DNA of 64,000 bases from Corticium candelabrum (taxonomy: Eukaryota > Porifera > Homoscleromorpha > Homosclerophorida > Plakinidae): the NCBI RefSeq assembly GCF_963422355.1, contig NC_085100.1, positions 3,361,568 to 3,425,567 on the forward strand. Reading direction: 5' to 3'. The notes below the pieces were generated by a model. The model was not told where the DNA came from. It ran no database searches and was given only the letters and a program-made list of their open reading frames with translations. Shown here in pieces: positions 22,577-35,248 of this stretch; the first letter of the stretch is position 1; each line of letters starts with the position of its first letter. The position numbers and the translations under genes are program-made.

Positions 22577-25500
22577 TTCCGGAAACTTCAGAATGTCTTT
22601 GGTTTACCACAAACCAATCCTCTCTCGTTGCAAGTGTACCGGCTCAAAAGTGTGACCTCGATTTCAGCGCAAAAATATCTAGTTCAATATTAAATAATTA
22701 GCATATTAATTTATACCAAGGAATGTCTCCCATTATCAGTGTAGTTAGACACTGCATGTAATGAATATAAAACGCAAATCTTCCTTTTTGCAGAGTAAAT
22801 TATTCTATAATATTTACCGTTGATGCATGAAGCTTGATGGAGCCTACTCAGCCATCCTATCACTCTTCATAAGCTTAACAGTTTACCGCAGAATCCTACA
22901 GCATTAGTATATCAAAAGCTTGTTTTGGACCAACTAATGTAGTGACAACTCAATTTTCTTCACTACTATTCAATAAAATGAATATTATAAATCATATCTT
23001 TATTAGTCACTAAAATAATATCATAGATCACAAATATTAATAATAGAAAATGATAATTATTTTTAGCAACTAATAACGAACGCAGTAATAACAGCTTTCC
23101 CATGGTACGACCTCAATTAACTAAGCCTGAAACCATCAGTGAACAAACTGGCGTCTAACTGTTGCTAAATTAATCCCTGTAAGTAATTAGAAATTTTTGA
23201 ACAAGTATAAAACTAAATAAAATCTTGAAATATTATTATATATGAATAAAAGTAACTAAAATGATATTAAAAATTAGTACCTTTCATAAGTAACAATAAT
23301 AACATGACCCACAACCAACCTTTCTCAATATGCTTGTAATATATAGCTAACTTCATGTGGTATATTTATAATGACCATATAAAAAGTATTAAAATATTTA
23401 ATATATTCATCATATATTTACATGATAATGGTACTTTATCTAAAATATATAAATAAATCTTCTCACAATCAAATCTAACTTTGTTCATTCTAGCAAGCAT
23501 CCGTGTATTAATGTAGCTGTAATCTTGATGAGTTGTTTCCTCAACAACGAGAGATAGCCGTAAGTACTGGCATTAGTGTTATTCAATATTATTAGTGACT
23601 AATGTTTTCACAAAAGTTATGGTGTGAAGATAGTATAACCCACCATAGGGTAGGTATTTCTTGCACCTACTTCTAGACTTGATAACAACCTCTTCCACTG
23701 AACAGTAGACAATTAAATTTAATTCGCGTTTTACATATATTTTTATTGACCAGTTAGGCTGATCACTAACAGTTTGTTGCTGTTGATCAAACAAATTTTC
23801 AAGTTGTCTTTTACAATATTCAAAAAAGTTATTTTCAAGTCATTTTCATAAAATATTTTAAAATCTATATTTCTATTTGTATTAGAATGTATTAAAAATA
23901 CCAATAAAATGTATTTACTAAATCTAATTTACGTCATTAGAAATATAATTGTTATTAATAATAAAATTCATAATAGTTATCAGTTTAACATGTTTCCAGA
24001 CTTTAAACTTTTGTGGAGAAATATCACTTCAGTCAATCGATTCTGTCCCCAAAGTAATTTTTGATGTGCAGATTGTTCCAATACATTATAACTCAATTTA
24101 CTTGACCAAGAGTTATTGCCTAGCATACCCTTGGCATATTGTACGTACCATCAGTGATGTGGAAGACTTTGTGTCACAGTCTTAGAAATGAATACCGATA
24201 CATAAGGTTGTACTACTAATTTACTGTCTTGTTTGTGAAAGCAGAGTGTAGTTTTATTTGCAATCTATTTGGCCAAGAGTTAGTGCAAAACAGTTCATTA
24301 GCATACTTATTCAATACAACCCTCGGCATATTGTACCATCAGTACACTGTTGTGTCACACTCTTAGAAATGGATACATACAAGATTGTATTACTACTTTA
24401 CTGTCTTGTTTGTAGAAGCAGAGTTTAGTTTCATACTAATATAAACTAGGTTAGTCTGGAAAGAGAATTTATAATGTTATGTCGCCTGCTTCTGATATAA
24501 AACACATCTGAGAGGATGACTAAGATGTAGCAAAGTAATGGCGTAGATGTATTTGGCTATATTCTGTACTCTACAGCAGTACTGTCTGGAACAAATTTCA
24601 TTGCAAAGGCTTCTTGACATGCTCAAATGTTCTGAAGACAGACATTCTTCTAGGACATTTAATTAATACAATGCAACGAAGGTCTTCTTAATTAATTACT
24701 TGACTATGTAATCACATGCTAGAGTAGGACTGCCCAAAATTATTTAGAAGAGGAAACTATATTTTCAGAAACTGTCTGCTAAGGAATTAAATGAGTAGAG
24801 AATTGTTCGAGAAATACGGTATTTAGTTGAGATGCTAGGGTCTTGCACGATAAATGTCATACGTACTGCTTCTCAAGTAATAACTGCTATTCTACTGTTC
24901 CAGTGACATATGTACAAGCTGGCATTTCCTCGCATGCTTGACGCAAAAAACACAATCCATTAGCTAGAAAGCTACCATGCAGACGTGTTCAAAACCACGT
25001 GCTCGAATGAATAGAGTGTCTATTTTCATTCTTACCACTGCTTGGTCGTTGCAGTCTGATTCCATTCGAAATAGAGTTCCTGGTAGCTGCAGTGCTGTTT
25101 ACTATACAAATTTAACGCGCGCTACGTAACCCCGTCTATCATGCAGGCCCGGATACAAAAATTTTAAACAATCCAATGACACTCGTAGAGCATTAGCTAA
25201 TCCTCTCTCTTTAAATGAATGCTAAATTTTGACTACTAATGTGCTAGACTGATAGCTTTAATTAATTAGTCACACACGTGAAAATAATGCAATCACCTGT
25301 GGAATCAACTAAAATACACAAATCAGCAGCATCGACCTTGCTGTTACACGTACGGAAATGTTCCGTTGTGCATATAGTGTAAATAGTCTAGAAGTACATA
25401 GTCAGTTTATATCGGTTGAGACTAAACTCAAGTGTTGGATATCTAGGTGTTAGCTTTCGTTGTAAGGTGTTGTGATAGAAACGTAATATTGTCGATTTTG

Positions 25501-26458
25501 TCAACATCGTAATTTACACAATGAGATTTTCCTAATTTCTTGTTAGTGTAGTTGATGGATCGACACCTTAGATGAAGGAGCTACTTCGTGTATAATCACA
25601 AAACAATATGGCCGAAACAGTTGCATCATATTGTACCATGGCCTACATATATAAAATATCTAGAAAAGAAGGGTCACTACCTGTTAAGTAGACAACAAGT
25701 CTATCTAATTCGGCGTTGTAACGCCAAAGCATGTACTTAAATTCTCATGCAATCTGTTAATTGCTTAATTGAATCTCGTATCCGTGTGTAGATTTGTCTT
25801 CCAGACACGAACGCGTCCAAACACCGACAGACTCTACTGCTAGAGGGGAAAGAGTAGCTTGAACGCTACCTAGCAGCAGAGCCTTTCGCTTATATCCGAC
25901 CCCTCGCATATCCGAAAGTGTCCGCGAAGTTTTAGTATAAGTTATAAGTATATGCCACCTGTTTTGAGCTGTCAAAAACTATGCCCATTTGAATAATTTT
26001 TTCTATCTATTAATATTTTCTGCGTCAGTGTGTGCAAAAATAGGTCTAAAAACAACAACATAATGCAGTATAATTTGTATGCGTTCGTGCGTTGCATATA
26101 ACCAACTGTAAGCATCTAAATCAATCAAGGCAGTAATGACATACAGCTGACAGTCGTTGATAGCAGCAACAACTATTAGTCAATTTTTACGATTGGCTAA
26201 GTCCTTGATTGAAGTGTCCAAAGTCAAAATAATACAATTAATTAATGTATTGTAGATATTACGGTTTACATATACCACAGCCAGAAAGTTTGGGTGGCCA
26301 GACCATCTGCCCATGCATGTCATACTTCTGGAAAGTCGTACGCGGGACCAATTTAATTAATGCCAGTCCATACCAAATATCCAGACCAAATATCAATACC
26401 AAATATCAATACCAAAGAGGAGAGAACGTTAACCATCTAGGGCAGATCTACGTAACGA
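22577..26458. other. Intergenic: 5' flank of gene 1 and 3' flank of gene 2; no gene
   Basis: 22700-25380 is the second copy of the AT-rich flank seen at 1-2970 and 34870-38930. 25400-26458 resembles 9040-10900 and so is the 3' flank of gene 2. No open frame here has a recognisable domain. Blocks that stay similar across three flank copies may hold the promoter, but so recent a duplication does not by itself show constraint. Confidence 0.6.
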
Positions 26459-28040
26459 CTAACAAACACTAAAGATCAATCTCTTCATCACGTGAACTAT
26501 CGTGAACCACGCACAGTACAAAATAAGAAAGTCCAGAAATGGACAACACCACACACCTTGCTTGATCTTGAAAATTTCATCCAATAACGTTATAGCTGCA
26601 TGTATACCAGATATATACATGTATATACACGCTCAAAATAGTATAAACACAAAATATCGATTTTGTTCTCACTTTCAGTGATAGTGACGTGTCCAGAAGA
26701 AAAGATCTTTCTGCGCAGTCGCAAACATTCAGTGATACTCACTGCTGCTTCTTCCGGTCGTTTCAATTTATTCTGACTGTACGCCAGCCAATATAAAGCT
26801 GCAATAACCACAAGACATTCAGTGCAATCCTATCACGTATATATAAATAAATAAATAAATAAATAAATAAAAAAAAAAATATATATATATATATATATAC
26901 ATATATAGTATCATAGTTTTTTTGCTCCACATTAACAGCAAGGTTTCACCTTTTGCAGTGTATTCGCTTGTTGGCTCGTTGTCACGCAGTACGAGCAAAG
27001 ACTTCGTGAGAAGATGGGTGGCATTTTCGTAGTCTCCTGTCTCGGCCAGACAACCGGCGAGGTCGACTGTAGCTGCAATGATGTACAATCAGTTAGTAGA
27101 TCAAGTCGAAAACCAAGCAGATTTAGAATAAAATTACTGTGAACAATAACTGGATAACCCTCTGGCAATTCCTTCTTCAAGAGAGTTAGAGATTCTCTCA
27201 ATATTTCCATGGCCTCGTCTTTCTTTCCAACACTACTGAGAGCAAGAGCAAGTCCCTTCCTAGCTGAACAAGAACAAAGCACGCCTCTTATCGCTCTATC
27301 CAGCGGGTCGGGTCAATAACAACGTCAGTAGAATTCTTAGAATTACTGATGGTCATGCAATAAGTCAAACATCAATTAACAAACACGACGGCAAACAATA
27401 CAATACGTGTATGAAAAAGCATACCAGAAAGAAGTGAATGTGTCTCGAAAATGTCGTTTCCTTGAAACAATTCCATAGCTTTCACATAAAACTCGATAGA
27501 AAAAGTGCTGTTATTTGAGATGAAGCAGCAATAAGCGATTGTGGCAAAATCTGCGGTCATTAATTGCAGATAAGAAAATTTGTTTAAAAACGTGACAAAA
27601 ACAGTCCTTACACCAACCAACGCGAGGATGGCTGCGCGGAAAAAATAAGATAATCATGTCTAGGGCGGCTTGAGCCAACTTTGTACCATTTAACACATCG
27701 CCTTGCATGCAGTAGCAGTATGCTAGTCGTCTCATTGCTATAGAATGAACATATGCAACGATAAATTGTTATGATGTCATGATGTACAATTTGTAAACCA
27801 ATAAATAGCGAATAGTGTGTCTATTACACAAACAGTTTGCTACTTAATCAAGTTAAGTAAATATAATTATAATAAGTAGTTGTTTATTCATCCAACCACA
27901 CAAGTGTTCAACAAGCATGAAGTCAGGCACAATGTGCTTCGCCTCACCTATTTGTAGCTGATGTTTCTGACACAAACAACTATACACATGCATAATTTGC
28001 AGCATTTATATCAACGCACGCAACACGCACGCACACATAC

Positions 28041-28112
<72 letters not shown>

Positions 28113-28220
28113 CACACACACATGCACACACACACATGCACACACACACACACACACACACGCACACACACACTCACACAAACACACACACACACACAGA
28201 CACACAGACACACACACACA

Positions 28221-28267
<47 letters not shown>

Positions 28268-31200
28268 ACAGACACACACACAGACACACACACAGACACA
28301 CACGACAGTATTGCAATGCAGTTCCAACAACTAACTACACATAGAGTTAACATAGAGTTAATATCCCTTATCAACGCCTGTTATCAAACTAATGTCTTGT
28401 CTATTTATATCGGTACCACACTTTATAATACAAGTTATTAAATATCAAATCATCAACCCGTTGTCGAAATTCAGTCCTAACCTAATGCCAACCGCGGATG
28501 TGGCGACGGCAGCACGTTTTGCCTAATCTTCATAGCCTTTTCGTACAAATCCCGAGCTTCTGCTAACCGTCCGATTGACAAATAGCAGCCAGCAAGATTT
28601 GTAAGCGCAATACCTAAATTTAATAAACACGGCTTTGGGAAATGCGATTATACATAAACGATAAGCTGCACACAGTACTTGTGGTATAGTCCAACGAAAG
28701 ACTTCCGTTCAGCTCTTTTTTCAGATTCAGCGACTTTTCAAACATTTCAATTGCTCTGACCAATTTTCCCCAGTTTTCATATACCAAGCCCAAATCATTG
28801 AGAGCTAAAAATATAACTATGACCAAACATGGCGAGTACGTATCAGGCAGGCAATGAAAAAATAACAACAGTAAACACACAAGCAAGCATGCGCGTGGGT
28901 GTAGCGTAAGTAGATGCATGCAGCGTAAGTAGATGCATGCAGCGTAAGTAGAAATGCATGCAGCTTAAGTAGATGCATGCAGCGTAAGTAGAGATGCATG
29001 ATTGCAGCGTAGTCTCGCGTACCTCTTTGCCATCATACTATAAAATCTGAGAAAATGCTTAATCAATTCTTGTTCTGCACTCTCTAGAGATTGTGAGGGA
29101 TACCGAGCTTCCTAGCATTGCTAGTGGTCTAACTACGTGTCACTCAATCGCATTCCGCTCGTGTCGCGTATGTTGACTTCGATCGTAGATACTAGGTTGC
29201 ATGCCATGTGAATGGACGCCATAGCTAATCAGAGATTTGTTTGTCGACCCTGTAGATCTTGAACTACCGTTCTGTTGTAAAAGGGATGTGTCCATATTGT
29301 CCGTGAGGTCGTGCAACTTCACCAATCGACATCTGACGTGGTGCTAATAATTTCGATCTACTGTTGAGTATGACCTAGGGCATGCATGGGGTGTGCCTTT
29401 GTTTTAGCTTTGAATCTCAATGTCTCGTCTCAGAGTTACTGTTTCAAAGCACTATTCAAAGTCCACAAGATCGACATAGTCACGAACGAATGTCTGATCT
29501 CTGATTAAAAGCATACATCTTCGCTCTAATTGATTACAATTGTAATGGCCTTAACTTAATTAATCAACACACGCGACACGACCGAAATGCGATTGAGTGA
29601 CATCTACTTAAAATTTCTGCTATCATTAATTAAAGAAGTCTTTATCCTCCACGATTCTTGGAGAGCGCAGAACAAGAATTGTCTAGGCATTTCCTTAGAC
29701 CCTTTCGCCGAAAGTATGATGGTGAAGAGGGTCTGCATAGCTACGCGAGACTACATGCAGCGCGTAGCAAGTAGAGATAGATGCCTGCGAGCACCGAGCA
29801 AATACAAGTAACTAACGCACTTACATCGCGCCGTATTTGTTTTGTCTCTCTGAGTTTTATCAAATTCGAGTTGAGGAAGAAGAACCTCTTCAGCAAGAGA
29901 AAACTGAGCCAACAAGCGTCGACAGTTTGCCACGTTGTGTCGAGCTGCATGTAATAGCAAAGCAAGGCCAATTCAGCAACACAATAATTAATTATTAATT
30001 AATTTAATGTTTTGTATCTCTATAGCAACCCTCAACAGGCAGAATTTTGTACGCTAAGTTACATAGGAACGTTTCAGTTATTCTATACACAAAATTCGCA
30101 GTCAGCCTATTGGTGAGCTCTTTAGAATAAAGAAGACATTTTTGAATTCATAAAAATTGCCATACATTCATTACAATACTTGGAATGTACTTTCAATGTT
30201 TTTCATACATTCACTATAAACGTAAGGACCGCATGGTTTACAAGCGCTGACGCTTAGCTAAGCGTCAAACTTCAAAGACACCGCTTCGACGGAGACGGCA
30301 TCCTTTGATGTTGACGCTGACGCTGACGATGGAATAGAATTCATTTCTAGAGCCTCAGCGTCAACTTCAGCGTCACATTGTAAACCAGATTTTTAACGCT
30401 CTATACCATGGTATAAGTAAGATAAAACTAAATAGCAAGAGAAAAGTGGTCTGGTACGCGAGACATTCTAAGAACCGTTGATGGCACGGCATCTTCAACG
30501 TTTGGCTCGTCTCGAAGCAGACCCGAAGACACGGGCCCTTACTAATCACCCTTTAGTAAGTTTGTACCTCCATTATTAGTTTCACAATCTTACCCTCTCT
30601 TATTAGATCACTAAATAAAACTTTTCCTTTACTGTTTTCCATAGACTCCAGAGACCGCGTCAAATACGTAAGCGCTATCTTGGGTTTATCCAACATTTCG
30701 TAAACGTAACCCAAGTCTATAAGACCTGCAAAACAGTCCATTAAATTAACAAGTATACAAAGACTTCACTCTATAGCTGTATACATTCATTCAATAGTCG
30801 AGAGTGTTGAAACTGCAGTTCATTACTTGACATGGTTTCCACAACTTCCAGTCTTCTTTTTGTCAAGAATTCTGCTGTTTGTAAATGTTCATAATACATA
30901 GCCAACCAACAAGCGATCCTAACTAATTGCCTACAAGTTTGACCCAACAAGAGATCGCTTTCTAGAACAGCTTCTGCCACACTGTAAACGTGAAGAGATA
31001 AAGTGTAAAACTCGCGCAAATGACTTCTTGCTTTCTCGGTATGCGAAAAAATAATGGTAAAGTAAGAGCACAAAAACTGCAACCGTGAAATGTACGTTTT
31101 GTTTCTCATTGCGTACTCTACGACAGCCTGTTGAACAAGATTGTGCATTGAACAAGTGTTCGATTCCTTGTTTACCTCAACAAGAGTACATTCGGACAAG

Positions 31201-32303
31201 TGATTGACGGCAGCAGTGATGCGATTGTTGTGTCCAATTTCATCATTTGACATTGGAATGGTAACCTCTCTCAGCAGATCTAAAGAAATGTTAGTAGAAT
31301 GAAGAAGAGATACCGTTATCAACACGTTCATAGCATCAGAGTCACCAGACAATAACACGTCTTCAATGTTCATCTCCCAAGGAATAGAGGCGTGGGAATT
31401 GGAAAGCAGACGTTGCTGCATCAACGTCAGCATCTTAATATCGTCAGAGTCAATTTTATTAACCAACGATTGAAGATCTTTAGTCTTAAATGCTCCAACA
31501 TTGTTGATATTTTCAGCCTTCAAAACTTCTTTCACGTGCATCATCCGCCAGTACCGCAGCAATTCTTCCAAGTTGGAGTTCATCAACATTTTCATTTTCT
31601 CCAAGCGAATCTGCAGACGATGTAAGTAAGTAGAAAAATTCATCCCCGTTTTTTCCAAATACCTCCCTACATGCTTAAGTGCTAAAGGAAGAGATTCGAC
31701 GGGTGGGTCGTTAGCTATTCGCCAAGCACTTTCTAATTCACTCTCTGGTAGTTTACTAGAGTCTCCGTAACCAGAGTAATAGAGTAATACTGTCAAAGCC
31801 AGACTCTGGTTCAAAGGCTTGAGTAAAATATAATTACCAGGCTGCAATAGCTCGTGCTTTGACATTCTAGTAGTTACGAGAATATGACATTTTGTTCTCA
31901 AATTGGGCATATAATCATCAATAACGTCCAAATTGTCGGCACCATCGTACACCAACAAAACGCTGCCACGTTTAGCAAGAAGTAATATAAATTGTGTAAA
32001 GCTTGAAGAGATGTCCACATCTGATTGAGTATGTACGGCAAGATCATTCAACTGTGCATACAAAACTTGTTGGTATAAAACACAGAATTCAAACACAAAG
32101 AAAAAATACGTGATTTCTAAGAGAGTGTTGAAACGACGAGTAAGACTGAGCATTGAACACAAACACTCCGCCGCCGTATAAATGTCGACATTCTCTTGCA
32201 TATGCTGCTGCCAGAGACGTCTTGCCGCATCCACCCATGCCAATAATATACTAACAGTAAAATATAGTTGATATAGAGTAAGAATATGTGTAGAGATATA
32301 CAT

Positions 32304-32374
<71 letters not shown>

Positions 32375-32785
32375 TGACAAAATGGACAAATGGACATGCC
32401 CTTCGGAAAGTTCCGAAGATAGCACCCCTTGTCTATTTCTAGGTAGGTACCCCGACGCTACTCGAAGTTTTAGACCGCGCTGACGAACCCCTTGATGCGT
32501 GGCCAGAGCATCAAAGGGCACTAACTTTGGCGCAGCTGCAATACTGGACCTCAAGTACACACGTACCCGTATATACTGCGTGATGTTCTGTCAAGCCAGC
32601 GGTCTAGTCCACCCCAGTCAAAGACCAGGTACTCATTTATACTTCTTAGTCAAGAGAGGCAATTGTGTGCGAATTTCTTACCGAAGGAAATTACGTCTTT
32701 AATCGTCCGCGACCCTACTACCTCAACGTCCCGAATGTTGCCATTCTCTAAATGCAACTCTCTAATCAACTGAGATACAAACGCC

Positions 32786-32848
<63 letters not shown>

Positions 32849-33516
32849 TTCTCATGTACTATTCTCTCAGTAAATACCATCTGTTGAAGATCAACTCTCT
32901 TTCCAGCTTTCCAGAAAGCATTCGTTATATTCTTGAGCTCAATTTCTCGTCCAACGAAGATTGGAAAATGGTGTTTTTCATATTTTGAAGGAAAGATGGC
33001 AACTATAACCAATCAAATTACCAAACAAGACATATATACATTAACTAGGTCGATATCACCTTCGCCAATGTTTCCTGTTTGACTAAGCTTTACTGAACTT
33101 TGACGGAAAACGCAGAAAACAGTAGCAAGGAACAATAGTGACAAAAGCGAAATTATCCAATAAACTAAAAACAAAGAGATAATACACGGCAACAAACATA
33201 CAAATATGTAAAAAACAGTTGCAATTTTTTTTATAAACTATCATTACATTGTTAGCACATTATACACTACACGGTTGTTCTGATGTCTACAAATGTTGGT
33301 TGCATGAGCACATTAACGTTCTAATTGATACAACAATGCATATCATGGTATAACTCTGCTGCAATTGGGTAGTAGTAGTACATGTCATTGGGTTTGGGTG
33401 GTATCGTATACTTTCAGCACGATTAATAAGACTTGTTTAAAATTCATGTTTGAATATCTGACACACCCACACCTACAAATCTCTCTCACACCACACGCAC
33501 ACACACACACGCACAC

Positions 33517-33577
<61 letters not shown>

Positions 33578-34426
33578 TCCAGCCAGTCCAGCCAAGCAGA
33601 GAACAAAGCTCCTACGCATACTCTGACGCACGCAAGTTTACACAAATTCACACAGGTAAGCATTCATCCGACTCATGTATGTCAGTAGTAAGTGATAAAC
33701 AGTAAAAACAAAAATGTACGAATGCATAATCAATAGTTTTGTACCCCAAGTATACTTCTGCTTGCGTTGAAGATGTTTGTCTTTCAATTCTTTTAAAGGA
33801 CCAAGATCTGTCTTGTAAATGTAGTTCCCACAAAAATCACAAAGTCTACAGACTTTTAGCTTCCCTAATAAACACATTTTAAAAAATTAAACAGAATAGA
33901 AGATGCTACCTAACTATATATCATTAGTACCCTCACGCCATTGTTCCTGAACTTTGCGTTCAACAAACTTTGCAACTTCTATAGCGAAATTTTCGTCAGT
34001 TGTCATTTTTCTCTCGATACCCGTATAAGAAGACATTTGATTACATATCCTGTTTTTAGAATCACAACACTCATCAGCTGTCATGCCATAGAAAACTGGT
34101 AAAATCTTTATGTTCGCTTCATCAAATGCGAGTGCTGCTTCTGCTTCCGCTTCAGGATAACGTTGGTCTTTGAAATAATGGCTCAGCACAACGACAAAGA
34201 AAGGAGACATCTGAATGGCGTCAGCAATAGTTACTTGTATTCTTTCTCCCCCTGTCAAACTTTCAACATCGAAGAAAGCGACTATTTGACGTCTCAGCAT
34301 CTCATTGTATACACAACGTACGAAGTGTTTGTCTTTACCCGTATGACATAAGAACGCGTCGTACTTCCATCCCTGCTCATGCAGAAAAGGCTTCACATAA
34401 GACGTGTTCGACGCACTCTCTGTCAT
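26459..34426 (-). CDS. TIR-TM-NB-ARC-TPR receptor-like protein, copy 2 (1175 aa, 16 exons)
   Basis: Exons: 34426-33931, 33864-33745, 33164-33060, 33002-32878, 32250-32110, 32051-30785, 30725-30594, 29944-29825, 28804-28679, 28613-28482, 27737-27612, 27550-27425, 27263-27138, 27072-26950, 26798-26673, 26595-26459. They sum to 3528 nt in consistent phase. The order of domains matches copy 1: TIR (about 92% identical by eye), one-unit CxxC/basic linker, TM helix, FVGREIELK, P-loop GMGGCGKT, VLLVYDGADN, VTTRMSK, SLPLAL, CSMHNLVQQ, then TPRs. Two acceptors (33164, 28613) are displaced from copy 1's yet keep the frame. The stop differs because copy 1 has one extra A, so copy 2 ends three residues later. 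Expected role as for copy 1. Confidence 0.85.
26825..26912. repeat. AT-rich simple repeats in last introns of gene 2
   Basis: (AAAT)n-like, poly-A and (TA)n tracts between the TPR exons at 26950 and 26798. They are absent from the matching intron of gene 1. Confidence 0.85.
28040..28304. repeat. Long imperfect (CA)n microsatellite in intron of gene 2
   Basis: About 265 bp, mostly CA with interspersed tgca, cgca, ctca and gaca variants, between the TPR exons at 28482 and 27737. Gene 1 has only a short CA-like run at the equivalent place (12415-12430). His-Thr and Cys-Val frames here are not genes. Confidence 0.95.
28905..28998. repeat. ~19-bp minisatellite
   Basis: About five units of tagatgcatgcagcgtaag with small length changes, in the gene 2 intron next to a MITE starting at about 29009. 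Confidence 0.85.
29009..29754. mobile_element. ~745-bp inverted-repeat DNA element (GTAGTCTCGCGTA ends)
   Basis: Left end gtagtctcgcgtacctctttgccatcatact. The right end, read in reverse, is gtagtctcgcgtag..ccctcttcaccatcatact. These are ~30-bp inverted repeats with an 11-bp length difference. There is no transposase frame, so it is non-autonomous. It lies in the gene 2 intron between exons 29825 and 28804 and is absent from the matching intron of gene 1. A solitary related end occurs near 10035-10070. Confidence 0.75.
30233..30395. mobile_element. ~160-bp MITE (TGGTTTACAA ends)
   Basis: Ends tggtttacaagcgctgacgc and gcgtcacattgtaaaccag are inverted repeats around an interior of repeated gacgct motifs. 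It is at the intron position equivalent to the MITE at 16759-17272 in gene 1. Confidence 0.7.
32304..32372. repeat. (CT)n(CA)n compound microsatellite
   Basis: CT run 32308-32334 followed by CA run to 32372, at the tail side of SINE copy C. Confidence 0.95.
32373..32785 (-). mobile_element. tRNA-derived SINE, copy C (diverged)
   Basis: The minus-strand head resembles tatctcagttgattagagagtt (A box drifted). The body shares the pieces ctggtctttgactgggg and gaaattcgcacacaattgcc-like stretches with copies A and B. The tail is aaaatggacaaatgg. It is bounded by microsatellites 32304-32372 and 32786-32846. It sits in the gene 2 intron between exons 32878 and 32250, not in the intron holding copies A and B, so it is an independent insertion. 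Confidence 0.7.
32786..32846. repeat. (CA)n microsatellite
   Basis: Near-pure CA run in the intron of gene 2, abutting the head of SINE copy C. Confidence 0.95.
33495..33575. repeat. (CA)n microsatellite in intron of gene 2
   Basis: CA run in the intron between the linker and TM exons. The matching intron of gene 1 also has CA tracts plus two SINEs. Confidence 0.95.
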
Positions 34427-34653
34427 TTCCTAAACTCTTGAATTTCTTCTGTTTACCACAAACCATTCCTCTCTCGCGGCATGTGTACCGGCTCAAAAGT
34501 GTTGGAACCTCGAATTCAGAGCAAAAATATCTAGTTCTATTTTATTTAATTACCAAATTAAGAATTGTACATTATGAAATTCAGTGTAGTTTATTGTTAG
34601 ATGCTGTACTGAATACAACGCAAAATGTTCCTCTATGCTATACTATACTTCAT

Positions 34654-34667
34654 ACACACACACACAC

Positions 34668-34729
<62 letters not shown>
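34654..34729. repeat. (CA)n microsatellite upstream of gene 2
   Basis: CA run about 230 bp 5' of the gene 2 start codon. The gene 1 flank at the same distance lacks it. Confidence 0.95.
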
Positions 34730-35210
34730 ACTTTACTGAGTTTACTCTATTCTATATTAGTATTTAGTGTTGGTGCAGTAAGTTTGAGCTTACTCATAAG
34801 CCACCAGCAGCCATCCTATCACTTTTCATGAGCATATAAACGGTTTACTGCAGTATCCTACAGCATTAGTATACAAAAGCTTGTTTTGGACCAACTACTG
34901 TAGTGACGACTCAATCTTCCTCACTACTAGTCAATAAAACAAATATTATAAATCATATCTTTATCAGTCCCTAAAGTAGTACTATGGATAATTAATGTTA
35001 AAATTAAAAATAGAAACTATATGTAGCAACTAATAACAAACGAAGTAAGAACAGCATTCCCATGGTAAGACTTCAATTAAGCCTGAAACCACCAGAAACA
35101 AACTGACGTCTTACTCTTGCTAAACCCTCTAAAATAAATACGAATTTAAATAAGTTAAAATAACTAAAGTAACAATAATTGCATGACCCAGAACCAACCT
35201 TTCTAAATAC

Positions 35211-35211
<1 letters not shown>

Positions 35212-35248
<37 letters not shown>

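Noticed and set aside
10908..34426. Bacterial or viral origin for the TIR/NB-ARC genes by recent transfer
   Set aside because: Both genes have 15 introns with consistent animal-type splice sites and lie beside CHD1 and paraoxonase. An ancient transfer cannot be excluded but nothing here shows it.
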